Of a DNA stretch of 64,000 bases, positions 17,268 through 26,891 are shown piece by piece. A program made the position numbers and the translations under genes. Source of the stretch: Komarekiella delphini-convector SJRDD-AB1 (GTDB lineage: Bacteria > Cyanobacteriota > Cyanobacteriia > Cyanobacteriales > Nostocaceae); the NCBI RefSeq assembly GCF_014831675.1, contig NZ_VJXY01000013.1, positions 1 through 64,000 on the forward strand. Reading direction: 5' to 3'. The notes below the pieces were generated by a model. That model did no database searches and was not told the origin of the DNA. It saw only the letters and a list, made by a program, of their open reading frames with translations. Each line of letters starts with the position of its first letter. Positions within the stretch are counted from its first letter, which is position 1.

Positions 17268-18279
17268 AGATCACCTTAAAACTTAAAACTTAGCGCTTTA
17301 GCGTTAAGTTCTAAGTTTGCGTATTTGCGTGGAATAATACCACTATTTATACTCGACCAAAGTAGAGTTCGTGTATTTTTGCTCCAGGTAGAAGAATGTA
17401 TTCCAGAACTTACGCACTCAGATCCCCCAACCCCCTTAAAAAGGGGGCTTTATAAATTCTCCCCTTTTGAAGGGGAGCCAGCGCGGTCTTCTCTACTTTG
17501 AGGCTGCGCCAAGGGGGTTTCCACGCCACTCCCCACAACGGATAGCGCAGCGTAAAGCCTTCTGTTCGTTCGCGTAGCGTGTCGTAGACAGAGGCTTCGC
17601 CTTAAGCGAAGCCATGCCGCAGGCTTTACGGCATGGCTTCTCTACTTTGAGGCTGCGCCAACGCTGAGAGCGAGTCTTGTCTGCGACACGCTGCGCGAAC
17701 GAGCGTCGGCAACCTCCGCCTTGGGGTGGCTCCCCATGAGCGACTAGCGTGGGCTAGAGGGGATCTAGGTTTCAGCCTTCAGTGCGTAAGTCCTATCTAT
17801 ATTCTTGTTTCTGAGCAGTTTTAACTTGAAAATTCGATGCAAGTAGGTTCCATTGGGGTTCTGCTAAATCAGTCACTTAACCAAGGCTGTTCGCATTTGT
17901 TGATATAGAGTGCGTGCTTCTACTGCATTCATGAAAACTTAAATTTTTTACATTGACTTGCTGACAGTAAAGAAAGCGCAACGTGGACGATAAACTATAG
18001 CGGTTCTCGTTTGAGTGAGGTATCACGTACGAACGTCTGTGTTTCACTGCTATATTTGGGCTTTTATGGAAACCATATCAAACACTCCATTCCTTGTGGA
18101 TAGAGTTTTTGAGCATCGGGAATGAGGTAGAGTTTGTCGCTCCTCTACGACTACCTAAAAGCTTAGTATATGGGGCAAGTCAGAAAATGCTATTAAGGAG
18201 ATTGTTGCATCTCAACTGGGGTCTAACTGAGATTGATAGAATTAAAGTAGGAATTTTCACAATTTAGCTATCAAGAATC
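17268..18279. other. 1-kb intergenic region with MITE-like element
   Basis: The left half holds the repeat element at 17408-17791. The right half (17800-18279) carries no clear gene. A minus-strand frame between about 18065 and 18150 reads RSDKLYLIPDAQKLYPQG and could be a coding relic of unknown family. The def promoter is expected just before 18280. Confidence 0.5.
17408..17791. mobile_element. MITE-like repeat element with terminal inverted repeats
   Basis: A 384-base non-coding element bounded by perfect 11-base inverted repeats ACTTACGCACT (17408-17418) and AGTGCGTAAGT (17781-17791). The similarity continues inward as AGATCCCC against GGGGATCT. Inside there is a direct repeat TCTACTTTGAGGCTGCGCCA (twice), an inverted pair around GCGTAGCGTGTCG/CGACACGCTGCGC, and a 12-bp hairpin GAAGCCATGCCG/CGGCATGGCTTC (17608-17640). 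No transposase is present, so movement would need an enzyme in trans. No target-site duplication was established. Confidence 0.65.
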
Positions 18280-18843
18280 ATGCCCTCGGAAATTGCTGTA
18301 GAAAAAACAAAGTTAAAAAATCCGCCTTTGGAGCTTCACTATTTAGGCGATCGCGTATTGCGTCAAGCTGCAAAGCGAGTTGCGAAAGTAGATGACGAAA
18401 TTCGCCAACTGGTGCGCGAAATGCTGCAAACCATGTACAGCAAAGATGGCATTGGTTTAGCTGCACCCCAAGTGGGAATTCATAAACAACTAATTGTCAT
18501 CGACCTAGAACCAGACAACGCAGTGAATCAGCCTTTGGTGCTGATTAACCCTACAATTAAACAGGTTAGCCGCGATATTAGCGTTGCTCAAGAAGGGTGT
18601 TTAAGCATTCCTAATGTTTACATGGATGTGAAGCGTCCTGAAGTTGTAGAAATTGCCTACAAAGATGAGTATGGCCGTCCCCGGACATTAAAAGCTAATG
18701 ATCTGCTAGGCCGCTGTATTCAACATGAGATGGATCACCTTAATGGGGTGGTATTTGTAGATCGTGTAGAAAATTCCTTGACTTTGGCACAAGAGTTATC
18801 TAAGAATGGCTTCTCGTATCAAGCGGTGAAACCAGTAGCATAG
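18280..18843 (+). CDS. def: Peptide deformylase
   Basis: A 187-residue metal-dependent enzyme that removes the formyl group from the N-terminal Met of new proteins. All three family motifs are intact: GIGLAAPQVG (about 60-69), EGCLSIP (about 106-112, metal-binding Cys) and QHEMDHLNG (about 148-156, HExxH). The N-terminal 20 residues are a cyanobacterial extension. A 67-residue hypothetical gene follows after 12 bases and is probably cotranscribed. Confidence 0.97.
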   Translation: MPSEIAVEKTKLKNPPLELHYLGDRVLRQAAKRVAKVDDEIRQLVREMLQTMYSKDGIGLAAPQVGIHKQLIVIDLEPDNAVNQPLVLINPTIKQVSRDISVAQEGCLSIPNVYMDVKRPEVVEIAYKDEYGRPRTLKANDLLGRCIQHEMDHLNGVVFVDRVENSLTLAQELSKNGFSYQAVKPVA

Positions 18844-18855
18844 GGTGGTCTAATA

Positions 18856-19059
18856 GTGTATTTAACTCCAAAAAGCGGATTATTTCTAGGTGGTTCGTGT
18901 GTAACAGCCATCGCAGCTGTAGGTTCAATTTTTGAACTCAGTTATGGGCAACCGGATTTGGGCTTCCAAGTAACTGCCATTATCTTGGGATTGAGCATTC
19001 CACTTACAGGATTATTTTTCTTTGCCGCAGTGAGGGACGCAAGGGCTAACATTAAATAA
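18856..19059 (+). CDS. Small two-helix membrane protein (GTG start)
   Basis: A 67-residue hypothetical protein starting at GTG only 12 bases after def. Two transmembrane helices (about 8-27 and 37-58) end in a short charged tail RDARANIK. The close spacing suggests an operon with def. No family was recognised. Confidence 0.6.
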   Translation: MYLTPKSGLFLGGSCVTAIAAVGSIFELSYGQPDLGFQVTAIILGLSIPLTGLFFFAAVRDARANIK

Positions 19060-19276
19060 GCATCAGGTACATAAAAAAGGTAAAGGGATGAGTTAAAAAT
19101 ACAAAATTCATTCTTTTACCTTTTATTTTTCTATATAGCGTTTCCTAATCTGCTGAGGTATTAACTCATCTGTGTTTACACCGAAGTTCAGAGCGGCGGC
19201 TTCCGCAGCTCCGACTTTTCTCCATGTTCATCTGTGGTTAATTACTTCTTTGTGTACCTCACTGAAGTGAGAAATG

Positions 19277-22200
19277 CTATATATCCTCCACCGCACCTAA
19301 AGCTTTTAACGTCACCTTTTGAGCCGTAGTTAAACCGATAGAGCCTGTAATATCCATATCCTTGTATGGTTTAGGATTGCTGAAAATTTTCAAACACTCG
19401 CCAGTGTCGGCATTCCATATCCTTACAGTCTCGTCTTCACCACCACTAGCCAGGAATTGTCCATCGGGGCTGAAGACGACTGACCAAATCCTCTTGGTGT
19501 GCCCTTGGAGTGATTGCAGGCATTGGCCTGTAGTCACATCCCAGATTTTCACAGTATTATCATCACCAGCACTGGCCAAAATGTAACTAGGTTGCTCGCT
19601 CTCATTGGTGGTCGCATAACTGCGAGGACTAAAGGCGATCGCTCGTACCTTATCAGTGTGTGCCTTCAAAGGAGGTTGTAGAGGTTCTAAGTGTTGGTCG
19701 TTGTTAGCCTTCCATAATCTGACTGTACCATCTTCGCTAGCACTGGCTAAAATGTTACCTCTAGGACTAAAAGCTACTGACCTTACCCAATTAGTGTGTC
19801 CTTGCAAAGGTTTTAAGGATTCGCCAGTGCTAACCTTCCATAGTTTCACTGTATGGTCTTCACTAGCACCAGCTAAAATATCACCTTTGGGGCTAAAGGC
19901 GACAAACCATATTCGGTTAATGTCTTCTGACAAAGTTTTGAAACATTTGCCAGTGTTTACATCCCATAACTTTACTGTTTGATCATCACTGGCGCTGGCT
20001 AAAATTTGACCGTTAGGACTGAAGCCAATTGACCATACCCAATTAGTATGTCCCTTTAATGTGTGTAAACAAATACCAGTTTTTGCATTCCACAGTTTGA
20101 TAGTTTGGTCATCACTAGCACTAGCGAGAATTTGACCATCGGGACTAAAGGCAACTGACCGTACCCCATTCGTATGACCCTGCAAAGTTTTTAGACATTT
20201 ACCAGTGTTGATATCCCAAAGCCTAACTGTATAGTCATCATTGGCACTAGCTAGAATTGGATCGTTAGGACTAAAAGCTACACACCATACCCAATTGGTG
20301 TAACCTTTCAAAGTTTTCAAGCATCTACCAGTATCCGCATCCCATAGCTTTACTGTTTGGTCATCACTGGTACTGGCAATTGTGCGACCTTGGGGACTAA
20401 AAGCTACTGACCAGATTCTATCTGTGTGCCCCGGCAAAGTTTTCAAACATTTACCAGTATTGACATCCCACAATCTAACTGTTTGGTCGTCACTGCCACT
20501 AACTATAATGTCTCCTTGAGGACTATAGTCTACTGACCATACCCAATTAGTGTGACCTAACAAAGTTTTTAAGCACTCACCTGTGTCTACATCCCATAGC
20601 TTTACTGTTTGGTCATCACTGGCGCTGGCAATTGTATGACCTTGAGGACTAAAAGCGACTGACCAAATTCTATCTGTGTGTCCTAGTAAAGTTTTCAAAC
20701 ATTCACCGCTTTGGACATCCCAAATTTTCACGGTCTGGTCTTTACTGCCACTAATTAGGGTTGTACCATCGGGACTATAATCTACTGACCGTACCCCATT
20801 GATGTGACCAGACAAAGTTTTTAAGCATTCACCGCTTTGGACATTCCAGATTTTCACGGTCTGGTCTTCACTGGCACTAGCAATGGTATGGTCTTGAGGA
20901 CTAAAAGCGACTGACCAGATTCTATCTGTATGCCCTAGTAAAGTTTTCAAACATTCACCGGTTTGAACATCCCAGATTTTTAGGGTCTGGTCTTCACTGG
21001 CACTGACTAACGTTGTACCACTAGCATTAAAAGCAATTGACCAAACTTTATTATTGTGTCCTTGATAAAGCAAAAGTTGTTGACCATTGATAACTCGCCA
21101 CAGGCGAATCTCACCGTTTGCATCTCCTGTAGCTAAAAGTTGACCGTTTCGACTAAATGTTACTGACAAGACAGTGGCAAAGTTTTTCGCAAACACAGAG
21201 CGAGTTAAGTTGCTGTAAGCAAAACTAACCTGATGCAGATTTACATTCTGGAGGTAAGTTTGTCGAACAGTTAAATGGGAGAAGTCATAACCAGTTAAAT
21301 CAGTTTGTAGTTGACACAGTAGATGGAGAACATTACTTCCGGCATAGCCTGGTTTAATTACAAATTTGTCTCGTAAGGGTTCCAGAATTTGAGTTAGCTT
21401 GTCTTCAATATTTGTCTTACTAAGAAAAAGACTGAGCAATCTTTCTAGAATTGGCTTAAGTATGAGCCGAATTTGAATATCTCTGACATAATCTTTGACA
21501 GTTGCCCCCATCAGACCATGACTCATGAATAGTGCAATTTTACCTGTAGTAATTTCTTGACAAACCTGCTCAATTATGGATTCTGTAATGTATTCCATAA
21601 CCACAGGTTGCAGGGTAAACAGTGCTACACTTTTTTCAATTAGCGTAGGCAAAGCCTTGTCGATTAGACATCGCCTGCGTAGAGATTTTAGTGCTTCTAG
21701 TAATTCCCTTTTTGATAAAGGACGCACAATATCATCTAGCAATTCTTCCAGTGAAACTGGCTCACGTTTAATTGCCAACCAGTAAATGATTTCTTTTTCA
21801 AACTCTGAGGCGCGCTCAAACTGCTGGTCTAATAAATTACGGGTGTCGCCAAAAATTATCTCTCCTTCATCTAAAAAGGCAGCAATATCTCCACCAAATA
21901 ATTCTCGGATTGTCTCAGAGACTAGCTTTAAGGCTAAAGGATTACCTGAATAATTATCAATTAGTTTTGCCCAGTTTTGCTGCGACCCAAATAAGCTTTT
22001 ATCTTTAAGAATTTCTTGCCCTTCTGTTTCTCCCACACCAGCTACTGACATTGTTCTAACTGGTGATGCTTCGCCTTCTAAAGGCGCAAATTCGTTTGGC
22101 TTTTCGCGACTGGTAATCACTAAGCAACTTTGATGAGGTTCTTCCCCTACCCGTCTCAGTAGTTGACCATAACCTTCATATCCTTCTTTATAGTATCCAA

Positions 22201-22888
22201 CACGGGCTTCTTGCAAAGAAGCTTGCAAAATAGTTTCTGCATTGTCCAACATTAGTAAACAACGGCGCTCTCGTAAATATTTAATCAGCAGCGTGACTCT
22301 GCCATTTACGGTTTCTGGTAAATTTGTTTCGCGCTCATCAGATAGAAATCGGATCAGATTTGCTAACATCTCTTGGATAGGTGGAGCATTACGGAGAGTT
22401 CGCCAAATAAAATATTCAAAATTCTCCTGAACTTCGTCTGCTAGCTTCACAGACAAAGTTGTTTTGCCAATTCCTCCCATACCCAGTAGTGCTACTAATC
22501 GACAGTTATCTTTGACAATCCATTGCTTGAGCTTAGACAGTTCTGCTTCCCGCCCGCAAAAGACACTAAGGATGCTAGGCGCTTCACCCCAGTCTTGACG
22601 CTTGGTTGCAATGGGTTTTATTGTTTGCGAAGATGCTTGATATGCATTTTCGATAACTTGCTGTAACTTAGTGAGCTTACCTGGCCCACCGCCACTCACT
22701 TGGAATTTTTTGTAAACCTCGCTCAATCTTTTGCGTACTGCCTCGGCACTAATACCTAATTCTATGGCGATCGCATTTGGCGATTTGTCCTGAACAGCAT
22801 ATAACAATACCTCTAGCTCACTGCTAGACAAGCAATGCTCTTGCGCTAAAGCCAAAAGAAAGTCTTCGGGAATCTCACTCATACTCAC
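19277..22888 (-). CDS. HTH / NB-ARC / 14-repeat WD40 STAND protein
   Basis: A 1203-residue signal-transduction NTPase of the STAND class. The N-terminus (about 15-65) is a LuxR/GerE-like helix-turn-helix (SSSELEVLLYAVQDKSPNAI, GISAEAVRKRLSEVYKKF). An NB-ARC domain follows: P-loop GMGGIGKTT at 136-144, a Walker B-like CLLMLDNAE near 210, and a GNPLALKLV (GLPL-type) motif near 325. A pentapeptide-like linker (about 530-565) leads to 14 WD40 repeats from about 575 to 1175, enough for two seven-blade propellers. Several repeats are nearly identical. In such proteins the propellers sense a ligand and the NTPase oligomerises; the effector here would be the HTH, so a transcriptional role is possible. 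It is not part of an operon. Confidence 0.93.
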   Translation of the reverse strand: MSMSEIPEDFLLALAQEHCLSSSELEVLLYAVQDKSPNAIAIELGISAEAVRKRLSEVYKKFQVSGGGPGKLTKLQQVIENAYQASSQTIKPIATKRQDWGEAPSILSVFCGREAELSKLKQWIVKDNCRLVALLGMGGIGKTTLSVKLADEVQENFEYFIWRTLRNAPPIQEMLANLIRFLSDERETNLPETVNGRVTLLIKYLRERRCLLMLDNAETILQASLQEARVGYYKEGYEGYGQLLRRVGEEPHQSCLVITSREKPNEFAPLEGEASPVRTMSVAGVGETEGQEILKDKSLFGSQQNWAKLIDNYSGNPLALKLVSETIRELFGGDIAAFLDEGEIIFGDTRNLLDQQFERASEFEKEIIYWLAIKREPVSLEELLDDIVRPLSKRELLEALKSLRRRCLIDKALPTLIEKSVALFTLQPVVMEYITESIIEQVCQEITTGKIALFMSHGLMGATVKDYVRDIQIRLILKPILERLLSLFLSKTNIEDKLTQILEPLRDKFVIKPGYAGSNVLHLLCQLQTDLTGYDFSHLTVRQTYLQNVNLHQVSFAYSNLTRSVFAKNFATVLSVTFSRNGQLLATGDANGEIRLWRVINGQQLLLYQGHNNKVWSIAFNASGTTLVSASEDQTLKIWDVQTGECLKTLLGHTDRIWSVAFSPQDHTIASASEDQTVKIWNVQSGECLKTLSGHINGVRSVDYSPDGTTLISGSKDQTVKIWDVQSGECLKTLLGHTDRIWSVAFSPQGHTIASASDDQTVKLWDVDTGECLKTLLGHTNWVWSVDYSPQGDIIVSGSDDQTVRLWDVNTGKCLKTLPGHTDRIWSVAFSPQGRTIASTSDDQTVKLWDADTGRCLKTLKGYTNWVWCVAFSPNDPILASANDDYTVRLWDINTGKCLKTLQGHTNGVRSVAFSPDGQILASASDDQTIKLWNAKTGICLHTLKGHTNWVWSIGFSPNGQILASASDDQTVKLWDVNTGKCFKTLSEDINRIWFVAFSPKGDILAGASEDHTVKLWKVSTGESLKPLQGHTNWVRSVAFSPRGNILASASEDGTVRLWKANNDQHLEPLQPPLKAHTDKVRAIAFSPRSYATTNESEQPSYILASAGDDNTVKIWDVTTGQCLQSLQGHTKRIWSVVFSPDGQFLASGGEDETVRIWNADTGECLKIFSNPKPYKDMDITGSIGLTTAQKVTLKALGAVEDI

Positions 22889-23498
22889 ACCAAGACGAAC
22901 TGAACTATACTCCCAATCTTAGCTCACTAGGTGAGAAATTAACCTAGATAGAGTGAAGTTCAACTAGTGCCTTGTGTTTCAAATACCTTTTTGAATAAGT
23001 CTTTTATCGTTTTTTAAATAATTTTTTCAGTTTTGCCTTGACTAAGTAACTTAGTTACTTTATAGTGAATTTAACACAGGTTAATTGAATAACTTAGTAA
23101 GTTTACGGTTTAATTACAGAAACTTAGTGAGTAAGAGGTAAAGGCAAAGGCTAAAACGGTTAATCCATCTTGAAAAAGTCAAGCATTAAAAATCTGTTGT
23201 CTGTAGAAATTGCATTTTAGGGGTTAATGCGCGTAATGCTTATTCTGCATCATCACGAGCATTGAGCGCCTAACTTCGATTGCAAAATTATCTTTGGAAT
23301 TGATTTAAAGGTTTACTTTCACCATCTGCAAATATCAAGACTACTGTTGTTGGCATTCAAACTTTACTTAGGTTTGGTAGGAATGCTGCGTGCCTTGACT
23401 AGCTAAAAGCAACGCTGCAAGTATTGGCTCCTTTTTTAGGACAGTCGAGGTAGCGTTAGCTGCTGCTTAGATTCAACTCTCAAAACAGGACAAAAACA
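22889..23498. other. Divergent intergenic region upstream of the NB-ARC gene
   Basis: 610 bases between the NB-ARC start (minus) and a small membrane protein (plus). It has repeated short AACTTAGTxAGT-like motifs around 23045-23130 (TAAGTAACTTAGTTACTTTA, AACTTAGTAAGTTT, AACTTAGTGAGTAAG), which may be regulatory or just AT-rich. No gene, RNA or terminator was recognised. Confidence 0.4.
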
Positions 23499-23738
23499 AT
23501 GAAAACTAGTCTCAAAGATGACGATAATCTGCTATTCAAGTGGGCTTGTAAGGGACTCAAATATTTCTTGTTGATTCTGCTAGGCTTTGCTATTGCTTTT
23601 GTTTTGGCTCACGTTTTTGGCGCAGGCTCGATACTTGGGATGCTGTTATCTGCAAGTATATGGAGATGGGTTTTTCGGACAGCAGTTTTCCTATTTTGCT
23701 TGTTTGCGATCGCCATGATGATTGAGTCTTGGGGTTAG
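23499..23738 (+). CDS. Small hypothetical membrane protein
   Basis: A 79-residue protein with two transmembrane helices (about 24-46 and 50-75), preceded by a short acidic and basic N-terminus (MKTSLKDDDNLLFKW). ACAGGAC lies a few bases before the ATG. It precedes another small membrane protein by 114 bases on the same strand. Family unknown. Confidence 0.6.
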   Translation: MKTSLKDDDNLLFKWACKGLKYFLLILLGFAIAFVLAHVFGAGSILGMLLSASIWRWVFRTAVFLFCLFAIAMMIESWG

Positions 23739-23852
23739 TCTTTCACCCACTGATCAGTAGCAAGATTGCAATTTTAGGTTCGTGGTCAATTTTAATCAAT
23801 TGCCTTTGGCTAACTTGTACTTAGCTAGAGGCTTCCACTTGGAGATCATATC

Positions 23853-24080
23853 ATGCCAAATAACAAAAGTAGCAATTCTGGAGGAGAAATCCTTTCGCCG
23901 ATTTTAGTCATCTTAGTGGCTGGGTCAATCTCTTTAGCAATTGTGAACAAAGCTAATCACCCAGCATATTTTGACATAGTTAAAATAGCGATCGCCTACA
24001 GTTTTGGTTCAATGAAAAACAAAGGTGAAATTAAAAAGTTGGAGAAACAGGATGATTTAGATGACGACGAGTTGAAATAG
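23853..24080 (+). CDS. Small hypothetical membrane protein with charged tail
   Basis: A 75-residue protein. One hydrophobic segment (about 14-30, ILSPILVILVAGSISLAIV) is followed by a Lys/Glu/Asp-rich tail (KNKGEIKKLEKQDDLDDDEL). GGAGATC precedes the ATG. The stop is only a few bases from the end of the convergent glycosyltransferase gene. Family unknown; a phage-holin-like size and layout is noted but not supported. Confidence 0.55.
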   Translation: MPNNKSSNSGGEILSPILVILVAGSISLAIVNKANHPAYFDIVKIAIAYSFGSMKNKGEIKKLEKQDDLDDDELK

Positions 24081-24083
24081 CTA

Positions 24084-25328
24084 TTATTTCACATCAGTCA
24101 CCCGCCAGCTTAATTTCAAATTCACCCAGAAATTCCAAATAGTAGCAACTGCGATCGCAATTAAGTTAGCTATGTAGCGATTAGGAATCAGGAAATTGAA
24201 TACCAAATTCAACACCAGCACATTCAACACAAGTCCAGCAAGACAAACGATGTTGAATTTTAAAAAGCGCTTTAGGCGATGACGCCATTCTTGCTGGTTT
24301 ACACTCACATCAGCAAAAGTCCAAGCGTCATTCCATAAGAAATTATTGCAAATCGCAATTTCACCTGCAAGAATTTTGCTGCGCGTCAAAGGCCAAGCTA
24401 GGGTTGTCGGATCGCTAAGTAAGTAAAGTACTGTCATATCCACAAATACACCACTCAATCCCACCAAACCAAAGCGCAGGAATCTACCAATGGGAAAATC
24501 GACTTTTTGACTGATTTTTCCTAATCTTCCTGTGGAAATCCGCAACCGCAATAAATGGTGTATGTAATCCACATATTGCTTCCATGTCACTTTGCTTTCA
24601 CCTTGTTTACGCTCACAGAACACATAACCAACTTCAGCAATTTCGCTTACCTTTCCGCGTCCAATTACTTCAAGGAGGATTTTGTATCCTACTGGATTAA
24701 GTGTTACACCTGCGATCGCACTCCGACGCACCATAAAATAACCACTCATGGGGTCAGAAACCCTGCCCAATACCCCTGGTAGAATAGTCAATCCCAACAC
24801 TTGTGCGCCACGCGATAAAAAACGCCTAACAACACTCCAACTACTAACACCGCCTCCTTCTACATGACGACTGGCTACTGCTAAATCTGCTCCCTGTTCA
24901 ATTGCGCTGAGCAGTTGCGTCAATATCTCTGGCGGATGCTGTAAATCCCCATCAATTACCCCTAGCACACGCCCTCTGGCTACCTGCCACCCACGAATCA
25001 CTGCAGAAGATAGCCCTCGCTCTTGTTGTCGTCGCATCACCTGCAACTGCGGGTATACTTCCATCAGGGATTGTGCTACCTCCCAAGTGCGGTCTGGACT
25101 ATCATCGTCTACTATAATCAGCTCGTAGTTTCCTGGGATAGCTTCATCTAACAACTGGCTCAATATTCTGACAACATTTTTAATATTATCTCGCTCTTTA
25201 TAAGTGGGAATTACTAGAGAAAGATGTATAGATTTATTACCTATACTTGTACCACTAGGAGTCAGTTCAGAAATCTGCAAACAGCCAGATGGTACTGGTA
25301 ACAATGAAGTAAGTTGGTTGTTACTCAT
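24084..25328 (-). CDS. GT2 glycosyltransferase fused to GtrA-like membrane domain
   Basis: A 414-residue protein resembling dolichol-/polyprenyl-phosphate mannosyl- or glucosyltransferases. The GT2 catalytic domain (about 33-265) has LVIPTYKERDNI, the DDDSPD nucleotide-sugar motif (IIVDDDSPDRTW), DGDLQHPPE and MSGYFMVRR. The C-terminal part (about 285-410) is a four-helix GtrA domain (FGLVGLSGVFVDMTVLYLL), thought to flip or hold the lipid-linked sugar. The role is probably to supply lipid-linked sugar for envelope polysaccharide or protein glycosylation. The DUF2079 gene upstream on the same strand (108-base gap) is a likely partner. Confidence 0.9.
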   Translation of the reverse strand: MSNNQLTSLLPVPSGCLQISELTPSGTSIGNKSIHLSLVIPTYKERDNIKNVVRILSQLLDEAIPGNYELIIVDDDSPDRTWEVAQSLMEVYPQLQVMRRQQERGLSSAVIRGWQVARGRVLGVIDGDLQHPPEILTQLLSAIEQGADLAVASRHVEGGGVSSWSVVRRFLSRGAQVLGLTILPGVLGRVSDPMSGYFMVRRSAIAGVTLNPVGYKILLEVIGRGKVSEIAEVGYVFCERKQGESKVTWKQYVDYIHHLLRLRISTGRLGKISQKVDFPIGRFLRFGLVGLSGVFVDMTVLYLLSDPTTLAWPLTRSKILAGEIAICNNFLWNDAWTFADVSVNQQEWRHRLKRFLKFNIVCLAGLVLNVLVLNLVFNFLIPNRYIANLIAIAVATIWNFWVNLKLSWRVTDVK

Positions 25329-25436
25329 AAAGCAGAATCCAGGTTGTAAAAGAGTAGTTTTTTGTCAATCAATATTGCTTTAATAGGTTTAGATTTTATA
25401 CATTTTTTTACTCAAATTGAATACTTTGTTTTACTC

Positions 25437-26891
25437 CTAAGATCTTCTTTCAAACAAATAAACCCGATGTTGCTCATAAGTTAATTGGAAACCTGGATTA
25501 TTTTTTAATTGATTGATAAAGCTATTTACAGAATCATTTGTTTTAAAATTGTTCATAAAACTAGAATGATTCAAATTGAGTAATACATACTCAAAACTAT
25601 TTAAATTCTTAGCAAAAAAAGGATTACCATCCCAAGAACCATAATAATTAACCAAGGCACGGTGGGTTACATGAGGTGCAATTTCATGAGTTGTTAAAAC
25701 GCTTCCCTGAGTTTGAATCTGTGTAATCGCAGCGTTTGTTGCTTGCCAATTTGACCAATCAAAAGGAGAGTTTTTAAAATCCATCCGGGACAACCTTGTT
25801 CCAAGACCTAATAACAAAATCATTAACATAAACAAGATTATTTTCCGTCCCTGTTTTAGCCATCCTTTATTATCAGCCAGGGTAGAAATTATCGATAGGA
25901 ATATAAAGGGAATGATGAGTAAAGAATAGTGGTTATCTATCTGCCGCTGAGAAGAATAAATAGATAGGATATTTAATGCCAGTATTGGAAGTGCTCCAAT
26001 TAACGGAGATAGATGCCGAGGTGATAATCCCCAGATTATTGGCAATACCAATAAACCTAAATATTTGAGTGTGTCCAGAGAGATAACTTTGCTCAAGATT
26101 ATGTTAGGTCTGAGAAACAAATTCTGGACAAATTTTAGAGGAGTTTCACCTAAATATCTATAACGATTTAATCCGTTCAGATAACCTATAGTGACATCCC
26201 CTACTGCATTAGCACTAAAAAATGGGATGATTGCCTTAGTAGCAATTAAATACCAACTTACACCAGCAAATAATGCGATCGCACCACATAAACGCCTCTT
26301 CTCAAAGAAGAAAAGCCATATCCCCATTGCAAATACAGTCAGTGACAATACACTTTTGCAGCTTAAGGCAAGAGCAATAGCTAATCCAAACCATATTGTC
26401 TTACCCAAACGTGCAGCCCAAACTGCTCCCAAAAGTGCTGGAACTGCTAAAACTTCTGGATGAAAATCAAACAAATTGCTGGTCAGAACCACTGGATACA
26501 TTAGATAGGCTACTGCTAAGCCTATTGCTTGTTCCTGGTTTAATCCAGCTTGACGAGCTAAACCCCAGATTGGCCAAGCTCCCAAGGCTAAAGCCAATGC
26601 TTGCACAGCTAACAACCAATGAACATCTGGGATAATTTTGTACAGCAAACTCAATGGATAGAGGATTAATGCTGCATGATCCCCCAAAATATGAACATTT
26701 AAGAAGGAGGAAACAGGTGTTTGTCCCTGACTAATTAAGTAAACCACTTGGTCAAAAATTCCTAAGTCCCAAGCGCCTGAACGAAAAAGTCCGTGTCTAA
26801 GACTACTGAAAGTGAATAATACCAGAGCGCCCACGCCAATTATCCAAACCACAGTCTTAGATTTTAGTTCTTGAGGGTTTAAGCTATGCAT
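25437..26891 (-). CDS. DUF2079 family polytopic membrane protein
   Basis: A 484-residue integral membrane protein with about ten transmembrane helices and a C-terminal soluble segment of about 120 residues. Landmarks are DLGIFDQVVYLISQGQTPVSSF, LGDHAALILYPLSLLYKI (shortened in family descriptions) and FDFHPEVLAVPALLGAVW, with conserved Asp and His residues in external loops as in GT-C glycosyltransferases. DUF2079 proteins are suspected lipid-phosphosugar-dependent glycosyltransferases. The GT2-GtrA gene downstream would provide the lipid-linked donor. Substrate unknown. Confidence 0.85.
   Translation of the reverse strand: MHSLNPQELKSKTVVWIIGVGALVLFTFSSLRHGLFRSGAWDLGIFDQVVYLISQGQTPVSSFLNVHILGDHAALILYPLSLLYKIIPDVHWLLAVQALALALGAWPIWGLARQAGLNQEQAIGLAVAYLMYPVVLTSNLFDFHPEVLAVPALLGAVWAARLGKTIWFGLAIALALSCKSVLSLTVFAMGIWLFFFEKRRLCGAIALFAGVSWYLIATKAIIPFFSANAVGDVTIGYLNGLNRYRYLGETPLKFVQNLFLRPNIILSKVISLDTLKYLGLLVLPIIWGLSPRHLSPLIGALPILALNILSIYSSQRQIDNHYSLLIIPFIFLSIISTLADNKGWLKQGRKIILFMLMILLLGLGTRLSRMDFKNSPFDWSNWQATNAAITQIQTQGSVLTTHEIAPHVTHRALVNYYGSWDGNPFFAKNLNSFEYVLLNLNHSSFMNNFKTNDSVNSFINQLKNNPGFQLTYEQHRVYLFERRS

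Noticed and set aside
17460-17720. GC-rich inverted repeats in the ftsX-def gap as a possible CRISPR array or ncRNA
   Set aside because: There are no regularly spaced direct repeats with unique spacers; terminal inverted repeats fit a MITE-like element better.
19362-22430. Several plus-strand frames opposite the NB-ARC/WD40 gene
   Set aside because: Repetitive shadow frames of the WD40 repeats; the minus-strand protein explains the sequence fully.
23853-24080. 75-residue membrane protein as a phage holin
   Set aside because: Only size and one hydrophobic segment agree; no lysis or phage genes are nearby.
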